IMG/VR virus record: IMGVR_UViG_3300005613_000327
Span: 1 to 28,345 of that record
Length of the DNA stretch: 28,345 bases
From: a virus
Strand: one strand, 5' to 3'
A program made the position numbers and the translations under genes. The notes beneath the pieces are model-generated. The model ran no database searches. It was not told the DNA's origin and saw only the letters and a program-made list of their open reading frames with translations. This document shows, in pieces, positions 5,762 to 12,600 of the stretch (the stretch's first letter is position 1; every line of letters starts with the position of its first letter).

Positions 5762-5853
5762 TGCGCGCGCTTTTCATCATCGGCAATGTCCTAGGGACGA
5801 TTGCCTTTTTTGCAGGGATCTATGCCCTAGTCTTTTTTGGTCTGCTGCTGTGA
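5761..5853 (+). CDS. 30-aa single-span membrane peptide
   Basis: The ATG overlaps the previous TGA (TGATG). The product is MRALFIIGNVLGTIAFFAGI followed by YALVFFGLLL: one basic residue, then an almost entirely hydrophobic stretch with GxxxG-like spacing, long enough to cross the membrane once. Such coupled micro-membrane proteins are often lysis or membrane-modifying peptides. Here this is inference only. Terminators follow directly. Confidence 0.6.
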   Translation: MRALFIIGNVLGTIAFFAGIYALVFFGLLL

Positions 5854-5927
5854 GACCATCACCGAACACCAGACTCCACGCTGGTTAATCGTGAGCCGTG
5901 GGTCGCGGGTTCTTTCCCGTTACCCGT

Positions 5928-5975
5928 GGCGCGCGGCACATGGTGCGCGCCCTCGCAAGGGGGCGCGTTTTTTTT
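5928..5975 (+). terminator. Intrinsic terminator with competing upstream hairpin
   Basis: The terminator stem is CGCGCCC (5946-5952) with GGGCGCG (5961-5967), followed by eight Ts. Its left arm can instead pair with GGCGCGC (5928-5934) to form GGCGCGC/GCGCGCC (5945-5951). The two structures cannot coexist, as in an attenuator. It ends the DUF2958-like operon. Confidence 0.75.
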
Positions 5976-5987
5976 GCGCTCGAGATT

Positions 5988-6041
5988 CGCGCCCCCACGC
6001 CCCGCCTTAACACCCTTTAGACCTTAAGGCGTGGGGGCGCG
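5988..6041. repeat. Long inverted repeat at operon boundary
   Basis: CGCGCCCCCACGCC (5988-6001) pairs perfectly with GGCGTGGGGGCGCG (6028-6041). An inner alternative pairs CGCCTTAA (6003-6010) with TTAAGGCG (6024-6031). It has no T-run and ends six bases before a family-A promoter, so it may insulate that promoter from read-through or act as an operator. The stretch 5854-6122 holds no gene that I can see. Confidence 0.65.
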
Positions 6042-6047
6042 AGAGGG

Positions 6048-6076
6048 TTGCATTACACACGTGAATCGCATACTAT
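6048..6076 (+). promoter_or_regulatory. Promoter, family A
   Basis: TTGCAT (6048-6053), 17 bases including TACACAC and AATCGCA, TACTAT (6071-6076). It shares 14 or more spacer positions with the copy at 2828. It drives the gene at 6123. Confidence 0.75.
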
Positions 6077-6122
6077 ATACACATGGGCGCAATTCAGCGT
6101 CCGCAATCGTGGAGATTTAAAG

Positions 6123-6638
6123 ATGAGCGAAATAGAAACAGCCGTTGAGAACCTGATCCAGTTCCATATAGATCAGAATGATTTCATCACACGGGCGGAT
6201 GTCGAGCAGTACTATGAAGAGCAAGATTTCGTCTGCCGCCTCGATGCCGAGCAGTACACCGATAGTGAAGTAAACGATGCGCGCGCCGACATGGAGGGTG
6301 AGCTTACTGAACTGCAACACCGCATCGAAGCCCTCGAGGGGAAAGAGATACCTGCCGAGATACAAGAGCACATCTACGAACTAGAGCACCGCATCGAAAC
6401 ACTCGAGGGGAAAACAAAGCCCGCAGCCCAAGAGCAAGAGCCGCGACCCGTGAACCAGATTGATTGGATCATGACCCATCACGGATTGATCGCGGGATAC
6501 GATTCGAAGGCTACGCTCGAGGCTTACGTTCGGTCGATGTTACCTGCGGATCAGTCTCATCAGGCCGAGATGCTAATCGCGATGGTGCTGACAACCGCGC
6601 GCAATCTGATCAACAAGAAACTGGAGGCCGAATCATGA
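6123..6638 (+). CDS. Coiled-coil protein with duplicated segment (171 aa)
   Basis: The start ATG 6123 is chosen because the longer frame upstream runs through the promoter, and GTGGAGAT gives a ribosome-binding site. Residues 1-50 are acidic (MSEIETAVENLIQFHI...). Two near-copies, ELQHRIEALEGK (63-74) and ELEHRIETLEGK (86-97), are 23 residues apart and form a coiled coil; their DNA is also alike, so the duplication is recent. A Pro/Gln linker follows, then a second helical domain NQIDWIMTHHGLIAGY to the end. Probably an oligomer. I know of no function. Its stop overlaps the next ATG. Confidence 0.65.
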   Translation: MSEIETAVENLIQFHIDQNDFITRADVEQYYEEQDFVCRLDAEQYTDSEVNDARADMEGELTELQHRIEALEGKEIPAEIQEHIYELEHRIETLEGKTKPAAQEQEPRPVNQIDWIMTHHGLIAGYDSKATLEAYVRSMLPADQSHQAEMLIAMVLTTARNLINKKLEAES

Positions 6639-6877
6639 GCACAGTTATCACTGGTGACGACACCATCCTGTTTTCAATCATCGCCCTCGAGTCCGCTTTG
6701 CGGCTCGAGGTCAAAGGTATGAAGATGAGCAGCGGGCGCAGCGCTTACTCGCTCGTGAAAGATCGATACGGGTTGAAGGGCAGCAAGCAGCGGGTGCTCG
6801 AGCAGTTCAACCAGATAGTCAACGAGCTTCGAGTCGAGCGCGGGCTCGAGCCGAAAGAGTTGCAATCCACACACTAA
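6635..6877 (+). CDS. Small helical unknown protein (80 aa)
   Basis: The ATG at 6635 overlaps the preceding TGA (ATGA), with a GGAGG site upstream. The 80-residue product (MSTVITGDDTILFSIIALES...) is helical and basic in the second half: KGMKMSSGRSAYSLVKDRYGL is followed by KGSKQRVLEQFNQIVNELR. A nucleic-acid-binding role is conceivable. The last codons overlap the family-A promoter at 6860. No known family. Confidence 0.6.
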   Translation: MSTVITGDDTILFSIIALESALRLEVKGMKMSSGRSAYSLVKDRYGLKGSKQRVLEQFNQIVNELRVERGLEPKELQSTH

Positions 6878-6888
6878 TCGCATACTAT
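6860..6888 (+). promoter_or_regulatory. Promoter, family A
   Basis: TTGCAA (6860-6865), 17-base spacer ending AATCGCA, TACTAT (6883-6888). It is the third clear member, and the -35 lies inside the end of the previous gene. Confidence 0.75.
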
Positions 6889-6931
6889 TAACACGTGCCC
6901 AATGTCGGGCACGTATCGTGGAGATAACATT

Positions 6932-7159
6932 ATGATCAAGAACACCGAAGTGAAGTACACGCGCCGCGAGGCTAAACTCATTGCCGACGTTCTGGACGCA
7001 GCGCGTTCAGAGTTCTACAAAGATCGGGAAGATCGCAGCGGCTCGTTCGCTTACTTCCGCGATGAGGACATTGAGCGCTTCCGCGCTATCTCTAGTTCGT
7101 ACTACGCGAGCAAGGTGACCAGCCTTGCATTGACACTCACCGAAGGCGATGACGATTAG
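6932..7159 (+). CDS. Small helical unknown protein (75 aa)
   Basis: The ATG 6932 follows the same GTGGAGAT-type leader as the gene at 6123, which favours it over a start at 6902. The 75-residue product (MIKNTEVKYTRREAKLIADV...) is helical and charged: an Arg/Lys-rich first half, and a second half with EDIERFRAISSSYYASKV and an acidic end GDDD. It is a one-gene unit between a family-A promoter and a terminator. No family recognised. Confidence 0.6.
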   Translation: MIKNTEVKYTRREAKLIADVLDAARSEFYKDREDRSGSFAYFRDEDIERFRAISSSYYASKVTSLALTLTEGDDD

Positions 7160-7175
7160 TCGTCGCCCGCAGCCG

Positions 7176-7207
7176 AAAAGCCTCGACACTGTCGGGGCTT
7201 TTTTTTT
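7176..7207 (+). terminator. Intrinsic terminator ending the accessory region
   Basis: AAAAGCCTCGAC pairs with GTCGGGGCTT (one T-G pair) around ACT, followed by a run of T. It is the last signal of the accessory region before the non-coding stretch. Confidence 0.85.
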
Positions 7208-7564
7208 GCCTGTGCCAATGAGATTGGCACACCTCTCGCGCTCTTCGCACTTTTGCGAGAGGTGTGCCCCCTGGTCATTTTGCGGATAAGTTGAACGGAC
7301 GGTACACAACGTTCAAGCAGGCCGCACCCCTAGCAGAATTTTTCGTCGCCCGCAAGTCTTGCGCGCGCCCCCCTAGTGAAACGTTCCAGGTTACCTGGAA
7401 GGGGGGCGCGCGCATGTAGGAATAGAGTCCCGGAATAGAGGCTAGATAGGTTGAAGGAAGTTAAGCTTGTTTTGTCTGTGACGATTTAGGGGGTGGGTTC
7501 TGTCAGACAGGAGCTTGAGCATGTTTGTCACAAACAATACAGTAGAAAAATATTATTAAAAAAA
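7208..7564. other. Non-coding, strongly structured stretch
   Basis: I see no credible gene here. Structures: TGTGCCAAT/ATTGGCACA (7211-7231) overlaps and excludes GGCACACCTCTCGC/GCGAGAGGTGTGCC (7226-7268). GCGCGCGCCCCCCT/AGGGGGGCGCGCGC (7361-7413) encloses TTCCAGGT/ACCTGGAA, forming about a 22-bp hairpin with one 9-base bulge. Small palindromes lie at about 7501-7530, and an AT-rich segment at about 7540-7585. The place, before the packaging and structural genes, suits a pac/cos site, an origin or a transcription switch; none is proven. Confidence 0.6.
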
Positions 7565-7592
7565 TTTACAAAAAAAGTAGCCGTGGTATAAT
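7565..7592 (+). promoter_or_regulatory. Promoter for structural module
   Basis: TTTACA (7565-7570), 16 bases, TATAAT (7587-7592, a perfect -10). The leader AATAAAATCTCATA then AAAAAGGAGG resembles the leader at 2466-2495. Confidence 0.75.
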
Positions 7593-7618
7593 AAAATCTC
7601 ATAAAAAGGAGGCACTAC

Positions 7619-7882
7619 ATGAAAGATGACAAACCTTTATTAGCAGATGGATTCGACAGCGCTGTCTTGGGCCTGAGCCGTGGTCCAGGAAGCGCGGACG
7701 TTGCGGTGTACAGCATAGACAAATGCATTGACATCTTGGTCCAACGAGACGGCATGTCTGAGGATGAAGCGATTGAGTACATGAATTTTAATGTTTTGGA
7801 TGCTTATATGGGTCCCATGACGCCTATTTTTGTGTACGAGATGGATGCTGCGGCGATAAATGAGTATGCTGATTCGCTTTAG
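7619..7882 (+). CDS. Conserved small phage protein (87 aa)
   Basis: A strong AAAGGAGG site precedes the ATG. The 87-residue product has a pattern I recall from many marine and enteric phages: ADGFDSAVLGL (about 9-19), then VAVYSIDKCIDILVQRDGMS and EAIEYMNFNVLDAYMG, ending with TPIFVYEM. It is acidic and soluble, and its role is unknown. It sits directly upstream of the large terminase, 31 bases before the TTG start, and is the first gene after the structural-module promoter. Confidence 0.75.
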   Translation: MKDDKPLLADGFDSAVLGLSRGPGSADVAVYSIDKCIDILVQRDGMSEDEAIEYMNFNVLDAYMGPMTPIFVYEMDAAAINEYADSL

Positions 7883-7913
7883 GGTTCACGGCCCACGGGT
7901 CAGGGAGTAGGAT

Positions 7914-9374
7914 TTGACGACGGTATCGGGTAGTACGGACGAGCATATTCTGAAGCTTGAGCTCCGGTTGGCTCAGATTGAGCGTTTGGAGGCGTGCCAG
8001 GGTAACTTTTTGGATTTTGTGAAGGCGGTTTGGCCTGAGTTTATTGCGGGCGAGCACCACCGGATCATTGCTGAGAAGTTGGAGCGTGTAGCGCGGGGCG
8101 AGCTCAAGCGTCTGATAGTGAATATGCCGCCTCGTCATACTAAGAGTGAGTTTGCGAGTTTTTTGTTTCCGGCTTGGATGGTTGGGAAGAATCCTGCGAT
8201 GAAGATTATCCAGGCGACGCACACCACGGAGCTTGCTGTAGGTTTTGGCCGTAAGGTGAAGAACCTGCTGGAGCGGGAGGATTATCTTGAAATATTTCCT
8301 GAAGCAAAGTTGGCGGCGGATTCTAAGGCCAGTGGTCGATGGGATACTGCTCGTGGTGGTATGTATTATGCTGTTGGTGTTGGTAGTAACCTCGCTGGTC
8401 GCGGTGCTGATTTATGTATTATTGACGACCCGCATTCTGAGCAGACGGCTATGTCAAATGCTGGGTTTGACGACGCCTGGGACTGGTACACAGGGGGACC
8501 AAGACAGCGTCTCCAGCCGGGAGGGGCAATCGTATTGGTAATGACCCGTTGGAATGAGAAGGATTTGACGGGGCAATTGATCAAACAGATGACGCGGGAC
8601 GAGAAGGCGGACCAGTGGGAGGTAGTGGAGTTTCCGATGGAGCTACCTTCTGGCCAGCCGGTATGGCCTGAGTACTGGTCTTTGGAGGATTTGACGGCTG
8701 TGAAGGCGTCTATTCCGCCGGGCAAGTGGAATGCGCAGTATCAGCAGCAGCCTACGGGCGACACGAACGCAATTTTGAAGCGGGAATGGTGGCAGATTTG
8801 GGAGCACGACAAGGTTCCCAAGTTGGAGTACATTATCCAGAGCTACGATACGGCGTTTAGCAAGAAGGAGACGGCTGACTACAGCGCCATTACGACTTGG
8901 GGCGTTTTTTACCCGGACGAGGGGACGCAGCCTAACTTGATTTTGTTGGATTCGAAGAAGGGTCGGTGGGATTTCCCGGAGCTGAAGCGGATTGCGTACG
9001 AGGAATACAAGTTTTGGGACCCGGAGACGGTTATAATCGAGGCGAAGGCCACGGGTATGCCTTTGACGCACGAACTGCGCAATATGGGAATTCCTGTGGT
9101 AAACTTTACGCCTTCCCGCGGCAATGATAAAGTCGCAAGGGTAAACAGCATCTCTCCGCTTTTAGAAAGCGGCATGGTCTGGGCTCCTGACACTCAGTGG
9201 GCGCACGAACTCATAGAGGAATGTGCTGCGTTTCCAAATGGCGAGCATGACGATTTGGTGGATAGTACCACCCAGGCGTTGATGCGGTACCGCCAGGGGA
9301 ACTTTGTACAGCTCCCGTCTGACGACTGGGAGGACGAGGATCACGACTCACGGACCTTCCGTTACTATGGGTGA
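7914..9374 (+). CDS. terL: Terminase large subunit (ATPase and nuclease)
   Basis: The packaging motor of the phage. The 486-residue product starts with TTG at 7914 after an AGGGAGTAGGA ribosome-binding site. N-terminal ATPase: adenine motif around LDFVKAVWPEF, a Walker A variant MPPRHTKSE (71-79) and Walker B LCIIDDPHSE with Asp171/Asp172. The coupling motif region VMTRWNEKDL follows. C-terminal RNase-H-like nuclease: SYDTAFSKKETADYSA with Asp312 and Asp322, IIEAKATG with Glu376 and EHDDLVD with Asp446/Asp447. This is the Terminase_6-type arrangement. It is full-length, and its end overlaps the next gene by 8 bases. The small subunit is not adjacent. Confidence 0.97.
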   Translation: MTTVSGSTDEHILKLELRLAQIERLEACQGNFLDFVKAVWPEFIAGEHHRIIAEKLERVARGELKRLIVNMPPRHTKSEFASFLFPAWMVGKNPAMKIIQATHTTELAVGFGRKVKNLLEREDYLEIFPEAKLAADSKASGRWDTARGGMYYAVGVGSNLAGRGADLCIIDDPHSEQTAMSNAGFDDAWDWYTGGPRQRLQPGGAIVLVMTRWNEKDLTGQLIKQMTRDEKADQWEVVEFPMELPSGQPVWPEYWSLEDLTAVKASIPPGKWNAQYQQQPTGDTNAILKREWWQIWEHDKVPKLEYIIQSYDTAFSKKETADYSAITTWGVFYPDEGTQPNLILLDSKKGRWDFPELKRIAYEEYKFWDPETVIIEAKATGMPLTHELRNMGIPVVNFTPSRGNDKVARVNSISPLLESGMVWAPDTQWAHELIEECAAFPNGEHDDLVDSTTQALMRYRQGNFVQLPSDDWEDEDHDSRTFRYYG

Positions 9375-9603
9375 GGTTGACCCTAAACGGTTAGAACAAT
9401 TCATGCAGCTTAGCCAAAAAGATCAGGCGGGTTGTTTGAATAACATATCCGACAGGTATATCCGAGAGTTGGTGATTAAGGAATTGTTCGGCGAAGAAGG
9501 CTGGTCTGGGGGTAGGACTCCTGGCGGTCTTTTGATTACAAGCGCCGTGGAACGTGCAATTAACGCATTCTCCGAGTCACCTCTGGGTAATAGAAAGGAA
9601 TAA
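9367..9603 (+). CDS. Small unknown protein between terminase and giant gene (78 aa)
   Basis: The ATG at 9367 overlaps the terminase stop by 8 bases. The 78-residue product MGEVDPKRLEQFMQLSQKDQ... is helical, with a GEEGWSGGRTPGGLLI segment in the second half and a basic end GNRKE. The 'F...LS..DQ...L..I...Y...L' pattern hints at a small adaptor or a regulator of the motor, but I recognise no family. It ends four bases before the giant gene's ATG, and its last codons form that gene's ribosome-binding site. Confidence 0.65.
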   Translation: MGEVDPKRLEQFMQLSQKDQAGCLNNISDRYIRELVIKELFGEEGWSGGRTPGGLLITSAVERAINAFSESPLGNRKE

Positions 9604-9607
9604 CACC

Positions 9608-12600
9608 ATGTCGACCTCTTACAATCGTGACGCTATGGCGGACCTCATGTCTTCTTTGGCGACTTATGCGTTAAACGCCCAGATACCTGGAGCGTCTTCA
9701 ACACAGCAAGCGGCACAAGGTGTAAGCTTTACTAATCGAGACGGTGGCGGAAGATCAGGTGCAGTAGCCGCGGGAGACGCGGGTAAGTCTAATACCCCAA
9801 TGCAAGGCGTCACACCTTCAGACACTTCTCAAGGAAGGTTTTCACTCTTTGGCGGTAGCCCTACTTCCACTTCTACTTCTACGTCTCAAGGCCCCGATTT
9901 ATTCCAATCGCTATACGACATGGGCGCTTTTGACACACAAAACGTTTTACCTTTAGACACTTCTGCTTTAACACCTACGTCGCAAGGCTCAGATTTTTTT
10001 CAATCTCTTTATAACGAAGGCTACCTTACGGGATCTCCGGTAAACCCTGGAGGAAATTACGGCTTTTCTGTTGGAAACATAGGTTCAAGCGCTAACTTAA
10101 CGGATGCGATACCCACAGTAACAACGCCTGGTTTTTCTATAGGCAACACGGACAATGCGGTTGTAGGGCCAAATCGACCCGGTGTTGGATTTTTAACAAA
10201 CCTGACTCCCGTGTACGACACCTCTACCTTAGACAACACGGGTTTCCAACTTTCTGATAACTCCGCTTTAGGCGGAGCGCTAAATTTTGATGTGCTGGGA
10301 GGAGGCTCTAACCTCGACTCGGTTCCTACCGGTTCAAACATTGAGAGAATCGATGTAACGGGACAACGCCTTAATCAAGGCAACACGCTTAATTCAGGTG
10401 CATTAGCTTCACTAAATACGAACCTAGACTTAGGCGGTGGGGACGGCGGCGACGGCGAGCCCAGAGAGCCCGACGAAGACCAACGTCCGATTGAAGAGAT
10501 TTTGGTCACAGGCGTTAGAAACGCGGCAAATACGTTGATCCCAGGTTTACCTTTAGTTACAGGTGCATACAATTTCATCAAAGATCTCCCTGAAGGAGAT
10601 TTTACTCCAGATGAATTAAACGCCTTAAACGCGGCTTCTGACGCGGCAAACGTTTACGTTGATCCTGAGCCCACTTACCAAGAAGGCGGCACCGGAACCA
10701 CCACAGGCGGCGGTGTAAACGTCCCGGGTCTTGGCATTGGCTCGTTAGGCGGGAGCCGTGGGTTTGTAGGCACGCAGGATGTTCTTGTACCGGCAACCGG
10801 TCAGATGGGAGACATTTACTCTATCCGTCCTGGTGACACGCGGGGCAGGTTTGCTGCACCGGCGTACGTGAATCCGTACGCGGACGTCGCGGTACAAGAC
10901 ACAGCATTCCGTCCTGGGTTTGTCCCTACTGCTCCGATAGCCGCGGCCCCCGGAACAGGGGTCACGCCTACGGTTACACAACCCACGGTTACACAGCCTA
11001 CGGTTACACAGCCTACGGTTACACAGCCTACGGTTACACAGCCTACGGTTACACAGCCTACGGTTACACAACCCCCGGTCTTACAACCTACTGACAATAC
11101 AGACTTTTACACGGCAAGAGATACTAACAACACAGGACAAACATTAACTGTAAACGACACTACTGGAACAGTTGGTGAAGTGTTTGACTTTCTTACAGGT
11201 GGTACTAGCACGGTCTTACAACCTACGGTTACACAACCTACGGTTACACAACCCACGGTTACACAGCCTACGGTTACACAACCCACGGTTACACAGCCTA
11301 CGGTTACACAGCCTATGGTTACACAACCCCCTGTTATACCGCCTACGGTCATTGCAGACCCTCCAGATGTTATGACGCCTAGAGAAATACTAGACAGTAT
11401 AACTTCGGAAGATGGCTTCTCTCGGGATGAGCAGCAGCAGATAGCAGACTTGCTAAGCAGCGGCGAAATTGGCATTGGTAACGTGATGAATGAGTTCGAC
11501 GTTGGATCGGGAGACGTGGTCGAAGGTCTGTTACGCGGTGGCTTCCAAACGCCTGAACAGCTCACGGAAATGATTCAGGGCTACGGTAACGAGGGGTTCC
11601 AAGAGCAGGATTTGATTGCCGACTTGTTGAACCAGGGCCGTACTACTCCGGAAGAAGTGGCGGGGTACTACAGCGCGAACAGGCCAGAGTTTGCTGACTT
11701 AACGCCTGAAGCGGTTACTGGGTATTTAAACGAAATCAACATGGGTCGCTTGCAGAATTTAAGCGACGTTGAAGTAGGCAAGCTAATCGATAGCGGTGAA
11801 ATGACGCCTGGTCAGGCGGTAGAAATATACCAAAGCCGTTACCCAGGTTTAAAAGAAGCCGACGTGATGGCGTCTTTGAATCAGATGAAGTCTCAGAGCT
11901 TGTTTGCCATGGGCGGCGTTGTTGAGAAAGCGGACGGCATAGAATCTTTGCTAGACAAGCGGCAGCAAGCCGTCAATCGCATGCTTAGCAGAAGAGCGGT
12001 CGCGCAGTTTCGAAACGGAGGACCCGTTGTAAAAAAGCCTTTAGCCCCCGCTAATTTTGCAGGGGGTGGAATTGCCACCAAGCTTATCCAGAAGGGTGCG
12101 GAGATGCTTGGTTTTGATGACGCGCGCCAGATAGAAATTACTCGTGAAGCGGTGGATCTGACCAATCAGATGGTAGACGCCGGTCTAGTTGACCCTAAGT
12201 TCCGCGTTAAGTTGCGTTTACCTAAAGAGGGTGCCACGCGGCAGAACACCGGTATCGAAGGTGACGAAGAAGTCTTTAACGCAGTTAATCACGCGTTGTT
12301 TTCTTACCACGCAGGTAAGAGTCCTTTAGCTCGTGCGGGTTCGCAAGCCAAAGAAATTTATCAGGGCATACGTCTAGCGGGCGCGGGCAAAGACCCGGGG
12401 TCCGAGAGCCTTGATTATTTCAACAACATGTTTGGTTTTGACTTAGCGCGTCAGGGTTTAAGTCCTGAAGAAGCTAAGAACGCGATCATCGACAACATTG
12501 CAAACATCAACAACCAAGGCGCTATGTCTCGGCTGCAAGCGGGCGAGCCGTTGATCGCGGGTAAAGATTTGAGCCGCACGGCTGAGGACATCCGTGGTTC

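Noticed and set aside
6048-6122. N-terminal extension of the 6123 gene
   Set aside because: It runs through a clear family-A promoter (TTGCAT, 17 bases, TACTAT).
7211-7413. Possible tRNA or CRISPR in the hairpin-rich stretch
   Set aside because: No cloverleaf, anticodon arm or regularly spaced repeats; the stems are simple hairpins.
7519-7557. Twelve-codon frame MFVTNTVEKYY with a CAGGAG site
   Set aside because: Could be a leader peptide, but it is too short to support, and nothing connects it to the promoter downstream.
1378-11329. GGTTAC in the 1.3-kb control region and in the TVTQP repeats as one binding-site family
   Set aside because: In the giant gene the hexamer is fixed by the Thr-Val-Thr coding unit at 15-base spacing; the shared hexamer is probably coincidence.
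11107-11565. Long minus-strand frames rich in VTVGC repeats (also at 10745-11097)
   Set aside because: They are the reverse complement of the TVTQP-coding repeats inside the giant gene; no ribosome-binding site or independent support.
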